Under the pieces are notes generated by a model. It had not been told where the DNA came from, made no database searches, and was given only the letters and a program-made list of their open reading frames with translations. This document shows positions 44,999 to 58,274 of a stretch of DNA of 64,000 bases, in pieces. Position numbers and translations under genes: made by a program. Every line of letters starts with the position of its first letter. The stretch's first letter is position 1. The DNA is from Sphingomonas sp. dw_22. GTDB taxonomy: Bacteria > Pseudomonadota > Alphaproteobacteria > Sphingomonadales > Sphingomonadaceae. The DNA lies in assembly GCF_018449795.1 (NCBI RefSeq), contig NZ_JAAVVE010000002.1, positions 161,900 to 225,899 of the forward strand, written 5' to 3'.

Positions 44999-45760
44999 TC
45001 AGGCCGCGTCGCGCTGGAGGATCGGTTCGGGCAACACGCCGATCTCGGGCGGGCCGACATGATCGCCCTGGACGTGGAAGATGCCGAAGCTGCGCAGCCG
45101 CGCGAGCACCGCCTGGCTGTCGACCCCGCCGGCGAGGATGCGGATGCCCAGCTTGCGCACGCGCGGGGTGAGGTCTTCGAGCACCAGCCGGCGCGACCAG
45201 CTATTGGCGATGCCGCTGACGAGATCGCTGTCGAGCTTCACCGCATTGGGCGCATAGCGCGCGCAGGCGCCGAGCCCGACCTGATCGGCGCCCAGGCCGA
45301 CGAAGATCGTCTGGCTGCCCATGCTGGCATTGCAATGGACGATGTCGGCGAGCTTCGCGCCGGGCAGATCCTGATAGCCGTGCAGCGCGAAGATCATCCG
45401 TTCGGGGATCAGGCCGCATTGCCTGCCTATCCGGACCGCAGTGAGCATCGGTTCGCCGGGCACTGAGGCGCCGGGGGCATGGACGGGGATGCACAGGCGC
45501 GCGGCGGTGTTCCCCAGCCCCGCCGCCATTGCCCAGCGCACCGCGGCGGCGGCGCAGCGGCGATCGAAGTCGCCGCGCGATTCGGGGACGATCCGCGCGA
45601 ATATCTCGGCGGCGGTTTCGCCCTCGGGTCCGTGCAGCACGGCCTCATAGGCATAGACGCGCCCCTCGACGACATCGACGATCGGCTGGAAAGCCATGGT
45701 CATGCCCGACTCGGCCGCCGGGCGGATAGGCGCTTCCGGGTTTATGATTCCCGAGCTCAT
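44999..45760 (-). CDS. Degenerate EAL-domain protein
   Basis: A 253-residue EAL-like protein. It keeps the fold signature FQPIVDVVEGRVYAYEA but reads EAV where EAL is expected; DDFGTG is replaced by GLGADQVGLG and AEGVE by AGGVDSQ; VKLD is kept. Metal-binding Glu and Asp residues are missing, so catalysis is improbable. Two such genes in tandem suggest duplication followed by loss of catalysis, or shared use as regulatory partners. No GGDEF or sensor domain is attached. Confidence 0.8.
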   Translation of the reverse strand: MSSGIINPEAPIRPAAESGMTMAFQPIVDVVEGRVYAYEAVLHGPEGETAAEIFARIVPESRGDFDRRCAAAAVRWAMAAGLGNTAARLCIPVHAPGASVPGEPMLTAVRIGRQCGLIPERMIFALHGYQDLPGAKLADIVHCNASMGSQTIFVGLGADQVGLGACARYAPNAVKLDSDLVSGIANSWSRRLVLEDLTPRVRKLGIRILAGGVDSQAVLARLRSFGIFHVQGDHVGPPEIGVLPEPILQRDAA

Positions 45761-45849
45761 CTCGCGCTCCTCTCAAACCCTTTTCCGCTGAAGAAATGAA
45801 GGTATCGATTCTTATAGAGGCGCGTCGCGCACGGCCGCGTGCGAGGCTG

Positions 45850-45893
45850 CAAAAAACCAGACGGCCCCGCGCAGCAGGGTGCTGCGCGGGGCC
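45850..45893 (-). terminator. Intrinsic terminator downstream of metK
   Basis: On the minus strand, after the metK stop: a 14-base GC stem (ggccccgcgcagca / tgctgcgcggggcc) around ccc, then gtctggttttttgc. A textbook rho-independent terminator. Confidence 0.92.
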
Positions 45894-45923
45894 ATGGCAA
45901 TCAGCGGAAACCGTGATGGAAGA

Positions 45924-47135
<1,212 letters not shown>

Positions 47136-47209
47136 GATTTTCCTCGTGCAGGGGCCAGGACAGCCGGGCCGTTGCCATGCCCATATAAAGCTTTCCTTAT
47201 ATGCTGCCC
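47136..47209 (-). promoter_or_regulatory. Possible structured leader of metK
   Basis: Between lnt stop and metK start: a hairpin with 7-base arms catataa / ttatatg and an 8-base loop (47182-47203), then a C/G-rich part (gggcatggcaacggccc) that can pair within itself, and GAGG before the ATG. metK is often controlled by SAM-sensing RNAs; I cannot match this leader to a known class. Confidence 0.35.
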
Positions 47210-48769
47210 CTAACGGGCAAAGCGGCGATTGGCAACGGCGAAGACGAGGAACAGCCCCGCGACGAGGAAAGCGAGCCAGTTGCCGAGCCTTGCGAACAGC
47301 GTGGGCGGCAGCGGGCGCGGCAGCGGCAGGCGGATCGTCCCCTCCTGCCCCGCCGGCACCGTGCCGAGCACGCGGCCGCGCGCATCGATCACCGCCGAGA
47401 TGCCGGTGGGCGTGGCGCGCAGGATCGGCAGCCCTTCCTCGATCGCGCGCAGCCGCGCCTGGGCGAGGTGCTGGGGTGGGCCCCAGGTGCCGAACCAGGC
47501 GTCGTTCGAGGGGTTGAACAGGAAATCCGGGCGGTTACGCCTGTCCACCACCTGGCCCGAGAAGACGATCTCGTAGCAGATCTGGATGCCGGCCCTGCCG
47601 AAGCCGGGGACGTCGAGCGTGCGCGGGCCGGGGCCGGGGATGAAATCGACATCGCCCATCACCAGCCGGGCGAGGCCGAGCGGCTCGAGCAGCGGGCGCA
47701 TCGGGAGATATTCGCCATAGGGCACGAGGTGCGCCTTGTCGTAGCGCTGGCCGAGCATGCCGGCGGGATCGACCGTCCAGACCGAATTGCCGGCGCCGGT
47801 CAGCCGCTGATTGGGATCGAACATCAGCGCGGTGCCGCCGACCATCGCCTGATCGAGCGGGCCGAGCACCGAGGCGATGCGGGCGCGGATGAGGCGCGGA
47901 TCGGCGCGGAAATAATAGCGGCCGGGATAGCCGTCCTCGATATATTGGTTGACCATCCCCTCCGGCCACACGACCAGCCGGGGCAGCGCGGCGGGGCCTC
48001 CGCTGAGCGCGATCAGCTTTGCGAGGACGCGCTCGGCATAATCGGGAGCGTCGACGCCGTCCTGGCCGATATTGGGCTGGACGACGGTGACCTCGGTGCC
48101 GCTCGCGGTGCTGATGCACTTGATCCGGTCGCAGCGGTCGGAAGTCAGGACAGCGAACAGCGCGAGCGCGGGGAGGAGCAGCAGCGGGCGATAGTTGCGC
48201 TGGGCGGCGAGGAAGATCGTGCCGGCGACCGCGATCGTGACGCCCGACAGCGCATAGGTGCCGATCCAGGCGGCGAGATTGCGGATGCCGGGCACGGGCA
48301 CCCAGAGCACGCCGAGCGGGTTCCACGGATAGCCGGTGAACAGCACGCCACGCAGATATTCGGTGGCGATCCAGGCGGCGGCGGCGGCCAGGACATAGCC
48401 CAGGTCCGCCTCCACCCAGCCGGCGCGGCTGCGGATGCTGCGATCGAAGCGCCAGGCGAGGCCCATCGCCAGCGCGGGATAGAGTGCCAGATAGAGCGCG
48501 AGCAGGACGACGGCGAAATAGCCGAGCACCGGCGGCATCTTGTCCTGATAATCAAAGGCGTGCTGGATCCAGTTGTCGCCCAGGGTGAAATGGCCGACGC
48601 CGAACACCCACCCGCGCAGCAGCGCCGATCTAAGGCTGGGGGCTTCGCGGACCAGCCACAGCAGCAGCGCGAAGCAGGCGAGCGCGACGCCCCACCAGTC
48701 GAGCGGCGCGAAACCGGTCGCGGAAAGCAGGCCTAGGGCGAAGGCGGTGAGCAGGGGACGGCGGAGCAT
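47210..48769 (-). CDS. lnt: Apolipoprotein N-acyltransferase
   Basis: A 519-residue membrane enzyme that adds the third acyl chain to lipoproteins. The N-terminal part is made of hydrophobic segments (e.g. [20 protein letters not shown]), the C-terminal part is a nitrilase-fold domain with the triad Glu ([10 protein letters not shown]), Lys ([12 protein letters not shown]) and Cys ([11 protein letters not shown]). Normal length. TAG stop. It should process the lipoproteins seen elsewhere in the window. Confidence 0.95.
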   Translation of the reverse strand: MLRRPLLTAFALGLLSATGFAPLDWWGVALACFALLLWLVREAPSLRSALLRGWVFGVGHFTLGDNWIQHAFDYQDKMPPVLGYFAVVLLALYLALYPALAMGLAWRFDRSIRSRAGWVEADLGYVLAAAAAWIATEYLRGVLFTGYPWNPLGVLWVPVPGIRNLAAWIGTYALSGVTIAVAGTIFLAAQRNYRPLLLLPALALFAVLTSDRCDRIKCISTASGTEVTVVQPNIGQDGVDAPDYAERVLAKLIALSGGPAALPRLVVWPEGMVNQYIEDGYPGRYYFRADPRLIRARIASVLGPLDQAMVGGTALMFDPNQRLTGAGNSVWTVDPAGMLGQRYDKAHLVPYGEYLPMRPLLEPLGLARLVMGDVDFIPGPGPRTLDVPGFGRAGIQICYEIVFSGQVVDRRNRPDFLFNPSNDAWFGTWGPPQHLAQARLRAIEEGLPILRATPTGISAVIDARGRVLGTVPAGQEGTIRLPLPRPLPPTLFARLGNWLAFLVAGLFLVFAVANRRFAR

Positions 48770-49258
48770 GGGCGCGGGCTTAGCCGATGGGGGCGGGCTA
48801 GAGGAAGCGCCTGCCGGTCAATTCGAATGTTGGCTATTGGTGGAAAGCGGACATTCGATGATTGCGAGGACGGGGCACCCAGCGGCCCCTTGTCGTCGTT
48901 CAGCGGTTCAGTTGCTAGCCCCGGAACCTGCCGTTCGTTCATCTGGCTCGCTGCACGATTTGGAACAGCTGATTTTTGGGGACTTTCCTGCCCTTTGCAG
49001 GGGCGGGGCGGAGACGAATGACAGCTTGTCCAAAGCGGACTTCGATCTCGGCTGCTCGAAACGCGGCCCATGCAAAACCTTCGTCAACAACCGCCCGGCA
49101 CCAACTTTGCCGAAAGTTCGTCCCTTGAGACAGGGCAATCACGAGTTTCCAACGGCGTTCCTATGGTGCGGAATGCGGGAGGCCACCAACCAGCGTTAGA
49201 TGTGCAAACGGGCCGGAAGAATCCCTTTCCAGCCGCTGCGGTCCGCCAAGATCGTTGC
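48770..49258. other. 489-base gap between CPBP protease and lnt
   Basis: No gene is seen. It contains cgaatgt ... acattcg arms around ttggctattggtggaaagcgg (48826-48859), related to 43880-43925, and a second similar piece (caaagcggacttcgat) at 49031-49046. Base composition is lower in G+C than neighbours. It may mark the left end of an inserted region. Confidence 0.5.
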
Positions 49259-50149
49259 TTAAACCTGCCGTGCGAGCAGCCTGCGATCGGGAGTTATGGT
49301 GACGAGCAGCACGAAGGCGCAGAGCACCGCGACGAAGGCAAAGATGCTTCCTTCCGGCCCTACGGCTCCCCCGGTAATCATGCTCGAGCCGGTTGGCGTG
49401 AAGTCAAGAAGATGACCTTCATCGAGATAGCCGCTGCCCGCTGCGCCGAATAGCGGCGCACTCGCCCAATTCCAGCCGGTATGGTAGCCAACCGACCACC
49501 AGACCGACCCTGTCCGGTACACCGCATAGGCCAACAACGCGCCCTGGAAGAACAGGCGCGCAAGCCAGATCCAGCTCGCTCCGGGGTTGCCGAAGTGAAG
49601 AACGGAGAACATCAACCCGGAGACAATGATCGCGCCGCGCCATCCGACGAAGCGTTCTGCGACCAGCAAGACCGCTACTCGCCCGAAAAGTTCTTCGCCC
49701 GTCGCTCCGATAAAGTCGAAGATCAGCCAGCCGCCGCCGTGCAACAGGGCCGAGAGGGGCGATTGCGTTGACACAGCAACATTGGCGTTCCCGGTGACCA
49801 TGATCGCCAGGATGGCGCAGACCATGACGGCCAGACCGATCGCCAGCCCAATCGCTGTCAGTTTCCCAATCTCGGGACCGACCAGCGGAAAGCCGAACAT
49901 ACGGCAACCCAGGATTCCACAGACGGCTGCAACGACAAGCAACTCCAGTACCAGTCGCACTGCCATTAGTAGCGCGTAGGGTAACAGCTTAAGCTCGCCA
50001 TAGGCAGAGACGGGCAGGTTGAACGCCTCGGCCAACGGTGTGTCGATGGCATCCGCAACCTGGTCGAATCCGAGGTAAACTACGGCCACAAACAGCAACG
50101 CAAGCCAACTCCGGGATGTCGGCGGCCACGCAAGGGGCAAGTTGCTCAT
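49259..50149 (-). CDS. CPBP-family intramembrane metalloprotease
   Basis: A 296-residue membrane protein with the CPBP (Rce1-like) motifs: GATGEELFGRVAV (EExxxR), FSVLHFGNPG (FxxxH) and YHTGWNW (HxxxN). Members cleave prenylated or signal-like peptides or confer bacteriocin immunity. Its G+C content is lower than that of its neighbours, which suggests recent acquisition. Start at 50149 (MSNLPLAWPP) with GGAAGAG upstream; ATGs at 50167 and 50233 are alternatives. Confidence 0.85.
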   Translation of the reverse strand: MSNLPLAWPPTSRSWLALLFVAVVYLGFDQVADAIDTPLAEAFNLPVSAYGELKLLPYALLMAVRLVLELLVVAAVCGILGCRMFGFPLVGPEIGKLTAIGLAIGLAVMVCAILAIMVTGNANVAVSTQSPLSALLHGGGWLIFDFIGATGEELFGRVAVLLVAERFVGWRGAIIVSGLMFSVLHFGNPGASWIWLARLFFQGALLAYAVYRTGSVWWSVGYHTGWNWASAPLFGAAGSGYLDEGHLLDFTPTGSSMITGGAVGPEGSIFAFVAVLCAFVLLVTITPDRRLLARQV

Positions 50150-50428
50150 ATTGAACGTCTCTTCCATCTTGTAGAAGGTCGCCCTTCGCGGAATGTTAGT
50201 TCCCCTAACCCGTACCTGAAAATACATCACCACCCGATGTAGTCATCGCCTGACTGATCTCTAGCCGTCGAACGGCGGCTTCTGGCAGGAGCAGGCGTCG
50301 TCCACCGGGCCGTAGAATGACCGGAAGTGGGTCGTTAGCAGTCATTCGCCGGAAGCGATCGCGTGCACGCAGCGCCCTGGCATTGAGCGACATTGTTCCT
50401 GCCCCACTGAATCGGCTAGAACCACGTC

Positions 50429-50845
50429 ATGATCCGCCCCTTCCACCTCGCCTTCCCCGTCCATGATCTTGCCGCGGCGCGTGCCTTTTATGGCGGGGTG
50501 CTCGGCTGCCCCGAGGGGCGATCTTCCGCGCATTGGATCGATTTCGATCTGTTCGGCCACCAGATCGTCGCGCATCTCGATCCCGCCGCGAAACCGGTCG
50601 CCGTCGCCAACGAAGTCGACGGGCACGACGTGCCGGTGCCGCATTTCGGCGTGGTGCTGACGATGCCGGACTGGGAAACGCTGGCAGCACGCGTCGAGGC
50701 GGCGGGCATCCCCTTCGGGATCGCGCCCTATGTCCGCTTCAAGGGGCAGGTGGGCGAGCAGGCGACGATGTTCTTCCGCGATCCCAGCGGCAACGCGCTG
50801 GAATTCAAGGCATTCGCCGACGATTCGATGCTGTTCGCCCGCTGA
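50429..50845 (+). CDS. VOC-superfamily (glyoxalase/dioxygenase fold) protein
   Basis: A 138-residue protein with the vicinal-oxygen-chelate fold: [20 protein letters not shown] at the start, HFGVVL in the middle, [15 protein letters not shown] at the end. The metal-binding residues are His (FHLAF), His (PHFGV) and Glu (LEFKA). Related members act as glyoxalases or fosfomycin-type resistance enzymes; the substrate is unknown. TGATG overlap with the next gene indicates coupling. Confidence 0.85.
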   Translation: MIRPFHLAFPVHDLAAARAFYGGVLGCPEGRSSAHWIDFDLFGHQIVAHLDPAAKPVAVANEVDGHDVPVPHFGVVLTMPDWETLAARVEAAGIPFGIAPYVRFKGQVGEQATMFFRDPSGNALEFKAFADDSMLFAR

Positions 50846-51147
50846 TGGGCGATCCGGTTTCCGTCGATGTGCCCCACAAGCTCGGCCGCGAGGCGGCGCG
50901 CGGCCGGATCGCGGGCGGCATCGGCAAGCTCGCCGACATGTTCCCCGGCGGCGGCGCGATCGAGCAGCACTGGGAAGGCGATACGCTCCATTTCACGCTG
51001 AGCGCGATGGGGCAGGTGATCGCGAGCCGGCTGGAGGTGTTCGAACAGCACGTCCATGCCGAAGTCGATCTGCCGCCGATGCTGGCGCTGTTCGCCGGCA
51101 AGATCCGCGAGAAGCTGGCGAAGGAAGCGCCCAAGCTGCTGGAATGA
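50845..51147 (+). CDS. Polyhydroxyalkanoic acid system-type (PHA_gran_rgn) protein
   Basis: A 100-residue protein starting VSVDVPHKLGREAARGRI and ending in LPPMLALFAGKIREKLAKE, the pattern of the PHA_gran_rgn family of small proteins. These are usually found next to polyhydroxyalkanoate granule genes, none of which is here. Coupled to the VOC gene by TGATG. Confidence 0.8.
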   Translation: MGDPVSVDVPHKLGREAARGRIAGGIGKLADMFPGGGAIEQHWEGDTLHFTLSAMGQVIASRLEVFEQHVHAEVDLPPMLALFAGKIREKLAKEAPKLLE

Positions 51148-51170
51148 AGGTCGCGAGCGCATTGCGCTGA

Positions 51171-51203
51171 GCCCTCACCCAACCCTCTCCCAAAGGGAGA
51201 GCG
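51171..51203. repeat. Short ctctccc palindrome
   Basis: ccctcaccc then ctctccc aaa gggagag, the short form of the repeat at 33427, between convergent PHA-type and PQQ-type dehydrogenase genes. Possibly a terminator. Confidence 0.6.
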
Positions 51204-52583
51204 CTATCGCGCCGCGCTCACCCGCCAGACCGTATTGCCGACATCGTCCGCCACCAGCAGCGCGCCGGTCGCGTCGGTGATGACGCCGACCGGGCGGCCC
51301 ATCGCCTTGCCGTCCTTGTTCAGGAAACCGGTGAGGACGTCGGCCGGCTTGGCGTCGCGGACCGGGAAGCCGGCCGTACCGAAGGGGACATAGACGACCT
51401 TGTAGCCTGAGCGCGGCTCGCGGTTCCACGAGCCGTGCAGGCCGATGAACGCGCCGTCGGCATATTGTGCGCCCAGCTTGGCGTCGGCGGCGAAGGTGAG
51501 GCCCAGCGGCGCGGTGTGCGGCCCCAGCGCGAAATCGGGGCGCTTGGTGTATTCGCGCAGGTCCGGCCGCTCGGGCGTGACGCGCTTGTCGACATAGCCG
51601 CCCCAGTAATTCCACGGCCAGCCATAAAAGGCGCCGAGATCGACCTGGGTGAGATAGTCGGGCGGCAGATCCGAACCGAGCATGTCGCGCTCGTTGACCA
51701 CGGTCCAGAGCTGGCCCGAATGCGGCTCCAGCGCCATGCCGTTGGGATTGCGCAGGCCCCAGGCATAGACGCGCAGCGCCTTGCGATCGGGGAAGACCTG
51801 GAGGATCATCGCGCGGCCAGGCTTGTTCGACGCGGCCGCCATCTCGGATGCAGTCTCGGCGGTATAGGTGGGGCCTTCGGCCTCCAGCCCGTTGTCCGCG
51901 ATGTTCGAGGAGGAGCCGATAGCGACGAACAGGCTGCCGTCCGGCCCCGGGATCACGTTGCGCGCCCAGTGATTGCCGCCGCCGGGCAGGTCGACGATCT
52001 TCTCGGGCCTGGCGGTGATCTGCGTCTGGCCGGGCTGGAAGGGATAGCGGACCAGCGCGTCGGTGTTGCCGACATAGAGCCAATTGCCGACCACGGCCAT
52101 GCCGGTGGGCGAATTGAGCCCGGTGAGGAAGGCGGTGCGCATGTCCGCCACGCCGTCGCCATTGGTGTCGCGCAGCAGCGTGATGCGATTGGGCGAGGCG
52201 ACGCCGGCGCCCGCGTCGCGCATCAGCCAGCCCATCACGAAGCCGGTGATCCCCCCGCCCTTGCGCGGCGGCGAATTGGTCTCGGCGACCAGCACGTCGC
52301 CATTGGCGAGGCGATAGAGCCAGCGCGGATGTTCGAGCTTGTCGGCGAAGGCCGCAACCTGGAGGCCGGCAGCGGGGGTCGGCTTGGCGCCGTTCTGCCA
52401 GCCGATCGCCTTGGCGACGCCGATCGTGGGGATGCTCTGCTCGCGCGGGGGGCTGAGCTGCGGCACGCGGCCGGTGACCGCCTGCTCGCTATATTGCGCC
52501 ACATCGGGCTGACTGGCCCAGAACCAGATGGCGGCACCCGCGACGACGAGGATGCCGAGGGCGATCAGAAGGCGTTTCAACAT
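51204..52583 (-). CDS. PQQ-dependent sugar dehydrogenase-like protein, membrane-anchored
   Basis: A 459-residue protein with one N-terminal membrane segment (LLIALGILVVAGAAIWFWA), then a six-bladed beta-propeller of the GDH/sorbosone dehydrogenase family: HPRWLYRLANGDVLVAE, NGDGVAD, GGNHWARNVIPGPDGSLFVA, YAWGLRNPNGMA, FIGLHGSWNREPRSGY, VGVITDATGALLVADD. Such enzymes oxidise sugars or aldehydes with pyrroloquinoline quinone. There are no pqq genes here, so cofactor supply is unknown. Confidence 0.88.
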   Translation of the reverse strand: MLKRLLIALGILVVAGAAIWFWASQPDVAQYSEQAVTGRVPQLSPPREQSIPTIGVAKAIGWQNGAKPTPAAGLQVAAFADKLEHPRWLYRLANGDVLVAETNSPPRKGGGITGFVMGWLMRDAGAGVASPNRITLLRDTNGDGVADMRTAFLTGLNSPTGMAVVGNWLYVGNTDALVRYPFQPGQTQITARPEKIVDLPGGGNHWARNVIPGPDGSLFVAIGSSSNIADNGLEAEGPTYTAETASEMAAASNKPGRAMILQVFPDRKALRVYAWGLRNPNGMALEPHSGQLWTVVNERDMLGSDLPPDYLTQVDLGAFYGWPWNYWGGYVDKRVTPERPDLREYTKRPDFALGPHTAPLGLTFAADAKLGAQYADGAFIGLHGSWNREPRSGYKVVYVPFGTAGFPVRDAKPADVLTGFLNKDGKAMGRPVGVITDATGALLVADDVGNTVWRVSAAR

Positions 52584-52621
52584 GGCGCCAGGATAGGAGG
52601 CAGGCGGGCCGAAGCCAATTC

Positions 52622-52757
52622 TTAATTCCTCCCCGGAACGGGGAGGGGAACCATGCGAAGCATGGTGGAGGGGCGGCGGTGCAACCGCCGTTGACGCGGC
52701 GGCCCCTCCACCACTCGCTTCGCGAGCGGTCCCCCTCCCCGTTCCGGGGAGGAGTTT
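52622..52757. repeat. 136-base nested inverted repeat
   Basis: Outer arms (cctccccgg...ggggagggg / ccccctcccc...ccggggagg) and inner arms (ggtggaggggc / gcccctccacc) enclose ggcggtgcaaccgcc. Side loops cgaagcat / cgcttcgcg are also palindromic. It separates katG from the dehydrogenase gene. It looks like a single mobile element of REP type rather than chance. Confidence 0.75.
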
Positions 52758-52760
52758 TGG

Positions 52761-55046
<2,286 letters not shown>

Positions 55047-55107
55047 TCATCGCCTAAACACATTAAAGCGTAGTCGCTGATCGAATTTATAGATGACGGA
55101 GGATAAA

Positions 55108-55132
55108 TGCCGGGGCCGCGAACGGCCCCCGG
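55108..55132 (-). terminator. Hairpin with UUCG loop downstream of corC
   Basis: On the minus strand: ccgggggccg ttcg cggccccgg, a stable tetraloop hairpin three bases after the corC stop, with one bulged base. It is followed by catttatcc, not a perfect T tract, so it may be a terminator or a 3' stabiliser. Confidence 0.75.
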
Positions 55133-55135
55133 GGT

Positions 55136-56050
<915 letters not shown>

Positions 56051-56058
56051 GTTCGTGG

Positions 56059-56568
56059 TCAGTCCTCGCGTACCGGGTACGGATCGTGAAGACCGAGCTG
56101 ATCGAGCGCGGCGCGCTCCATCTCTTCCATCGCCTCGGCTTCGGCGTCCCCCATATGATCATACCCTAACAGATGCAGCACCCCGTGGACAATCAGGTGC
56201 GTGGCATGATCCGCGACGCCGATCTCGCGCTCGGCGGCCTCGGCGGCGCAGACGCCATGGGCGAGGACGATGTCGCCCAGGATCACCTCGCCGTCGTCGC
56301 TGTTCTGCGTCACCGTTTCCAGCAGGTCGGGCTGGACCATGGGGAAGGACAGGACGTTGGTCGGCTTGTCCTTGTCGCGATACTGGTGGTTGAGCGTGCG
56401 AACCTCTTCGTCGCTGGTCAGGCGGACGGCGATCTCGATCACGGTCGGCCAGCCGAGCCATTCGGCGAAGGGCGTCTGGCGGATCGCGGCCTCGGCAGCC
56501 CGATTGGCGAGGGCTTCCCAATCGCCCGTCGGCCAGGGGCTTTCGGGGAGAGCGGCGACGTCAAGCAT
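56059..56568 (-). CDS. ybeY: Endoribonuclease YbeY, rRNA maturation factor
   Basis: A 169-residue zinc endoribonuclease involved in 16S rRNA maturation and ribosome quality control. The zinc motif is HLIVHGVLHLLGYDH (HxxxHxxxxxH). Normal length. Its start overlaps the vapC stop (TGATG), so a toxin-antitoxin module sits directly in front of an essential-type gene. The ancestor would have had phoH here. Confidence 0.95.
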   Translation of the reverse strand: MLDVAALPESPWPTGDWEALANRAAEAAIRQTPFAEWLGWPTVIEIAVRLTSDEEVRTLNHQYRDKDKPTNVLSFPMVQPDLLETVTQNSDDGEVILGDIVLAHGVCAAEAAEREIGVADHATHLIVHGVLHLLGYDHMGDAEAEAMEEMERAALDQLGLHDPYPVRED

Positions 56569-56969
56569 CAGGCGAGGTCCGTTTTCGAAAAGTCGTCGCC
56601 CTTGTAGAGCAGGCGCGCATTGTTGGCCCTGGCGCAGGCATAGGCGAAGCAATCGCCCATGTTGAGGCGAGCGGCGTGTCCGCTGCGCTTGCCGTAAAGG
56701 CGGAACGCTTCGAAGGCGATCTCACTCTCATCTTCGCCGATCGTCATCAATTCAATTTCATATTCCTGCCCAAACGCGAAGACATCGCTCCTTGCGGAAT
56801 GGACAGTCGCGTATTTCTGTAGTCGCGAAAGTGCCACGGCAGCTTCCCACTTGACGATCGGCGACCAAAGCAAGCGCGAAGCCTGGCCGATCCGATCGGC
56901 AAGTTCGAGCGCGTCAGGCTCCTTGCTCATCATCGCCACGACCGCCGAGGCATCGACGAACAGGATCAC
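56568..56969 (-). CDS. vapC: PIN-domain toxin VapC
   Basis: A 133-residue PIN-domain RNase: acidic catalytic residues in ILFVDASAVVAMM (Asp), KWEAAVAL (Glu), LNMGDCFAYACA (Asp) and YKGDDFSKTDL (Asp). VapC toxins usually cut tRNA or rRNA. Its low G+C (near 50%) compared with the neighbours points to recent acquisition. ATGA overlap with vapB. Confidence 0.92.
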   Translation of the reverse strand: MILFVDASAVVAMMSKEPDALELADRIGQASRLLWSPIVKWEAAVALSRLQKYATVHSARSDVFAFGQEYEIELMTIGEDESEIAFEAFRLYGKRSGHAARLNMGDCFAYACARANNARLLYKGDDFSKTDLA

Positions 56970-57217
56970 AGATCGCCCGAAAGTTCGTCGAAAAACGCCT
57001 TGTCGGCCTTCAAGCCGGTGGGCGGCGGCAAAGGATGTTCCCGCCAGAAACGTTCAAGCTTCTCCCGCGCGCTCAGCCGTCGCTCGCCCCGATTCAATTC
57101 CGCTTCGCGCGCAGCCGCCAATTCGCGGATCAGCGCGGTATTGGTCAGGCCGGAACGCTCGGCCACGCGCCTGACCAGCGCAGCGGTGTCTTCGTCCTTG
57201 ATATAAAGGGCGCCCAT
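56966..57217 (-). CDS. vapB: Antitoxin VapB
   Basis: An 83-residue antitoxin of the Rv0623/PSK type: N-terminal YIKDEDTAALVRRVAERSGLT is the ribbon-helix-helix-like DNA-binding part, and LKADKAFFDELSGDL near the C-terminus binds the toxin. It precedes vapC with a 4-base overlap. Twin palindromes upstream are likely its own operator. Confidence 0.9.
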   Translation of the reverse strand: MGALYIKDEDTAALVRRVAERSGLTNTALIRELAAAREAELNRGERRLSAREKLERFWREHPLPPPTGLKADKAFFDELSGDL

Positions 57218-57230
57218 CGTCCGAATCCTC

Positions 57231-57261
57231 AGGATATCCTCAATTTAGCTTGGGATATCCC
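57231..57261 (-). promoter_or_regulatory. Twin palindromes upstream of vapB, candidate operator
   Basis: aggatatcct (57231-57240) and gggatatccc (57252-57261) share the core ggatatcc; their centres are 21 bases apart, two helix turns, so two dimers could bind on one face. They sit between the vapB start and the phoH stop. VapB-VapC complexes commonly repress their own promoter through such sites. Confidence 0.7.
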
Positions 57262-57266
57262 TCCCT

Positions 57267-58274
57267 TCAAGCCCCCGGCCCCTCATAGGCCTCGACGATC
57301 CGCCCCACGATCGGGTGGCGCACCACGTCGTGGACGCCGAAGCGGCAGATCGAGATGCCTTCGATCCCCTCCAGCTTGCCGACCGCGTCGTTGAGGCCCG
57401 AGCTGGGCGGGCCGCCGGGCAGATCGGTCTGGTTGGGATCGCCGCAGATCACCATCCGGCTGTTCTGGCCGAAGCGGGTGAGGAACATCTTCATCTGGGC
57501 GGGCGTGGTGTTCTGCGCTTCGTCGAGGATGACGAAGGCTTCCGCCAGCGTGCGGCCGCGCATGAAGGCGATCGGGGCGATCTCGATCTCGCCCGATGCG
57601 ATGCGCCGCTCGACCTGCTCGGCGGGCAGGCAATCATAGAGCGCGTCGTAGATCGGCCGCAGATAGGGATCGACCTTCTCCTTCATGTCGCCGGGGAGGA
57701 AGCCGAGCCGCTCGCCAGCCTCCACCGCCGGGCGCGACAGGATCAGCCGCTGGACGGTGCCGGTGATGAGCTGCGCGACGGCCTGGGCGACCGCGAGATA
57801 GGTCTTGCCGGTGCCCGCCGGCCCGAGCGCGAAGATCATGTCGTTCGAGACCAGCTCGCGCATGTAATGCACCTGCGCGGCCGAGCGCGGCACGATCGTC
57901 TTCTTGCGCGTGCGGATCATGATCTGCGCCGCCCCGCCACCGCCGGGCGCATCGGCGCGGACGATGCCGGTCAGCATCGGCTCGCTCGACATCGCGATCA
58001 CCGAATCGACCAGCCCGCCGTCGATATCCTCGCCGCGGATCACCCGGCTGTGGAGCTCCTGGAGGACTTCGCGGGCATGGGCGACGGCCTCCGCGCTGCC
58101 CTCGATCACGACGCGCTGGCCGCGGGCATGGATATAGACGCCCAGCCGCTCCTCGAGCATCAGCAGGTTCGAATCATATTCGCCGAAGAGCTGCGGCAGG
58201 AGTTGCGGCTTGTCGAACGTCACCTCGACCCTGGAGCGTTCACCGGACTGGGCGGGGACGGGCTTTCGGCTCAT
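57267..58274 (-). CDS. PhoH-family ATPase
   Basis: A 335-residue PhoH protein with an N-terminal KH-like part (RQGVYIHARG-type sequence) and a C-terminal P-loop ATPase: GPAGTGKTYLAVAQAVA (Walker A), FVILDEAQNTTPAQMKMFL (Walker B), RFGQNSRMVICGDPNQTDLP. PhoH proteins act with YbeY in RNA handling. It starts the minus-strand row that elsewhere follows miaB. AAAGGA ribosome site. Confidence 0.95.
   Translation of the reverse strand: MSRKPVPAQSGERSRVEVTFDKPQLLPQLFGEYDSNLLMLEERLGVYIHARGQRVVIEGSAEAVAHAREVLQELHSRVIRGEDIDGGLVDSVIAMSSEPMLTGIVRADAPGGGGAAQIMIRTRKKTIVPRSAAQVHYMRELVSNDMIFALGPAGTGKTYLAVAQAVAQLITGTVQRLILSRPAVEAGERLGFLPGDMKEKVDPYLRPIYDALYDCLPAEQVERRIASGEIEIAPIAFMRGRTLAEAFVILDEAQNTTPAQMKMFLTRFGQNSRMVICGDPNQTDLPGGPPSSGLNDAVGKLEGIEGISICRFGVHDVVRHPIVGRIVEAYEGPGA

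Noticed and set aside
50205..50393. A 62-codon frame on the minus strand before the CPBP gene
   Set aside because: It overlaps the probable leader of the CPBP gene, lacks a ribosome site and has no recognisable pattern.
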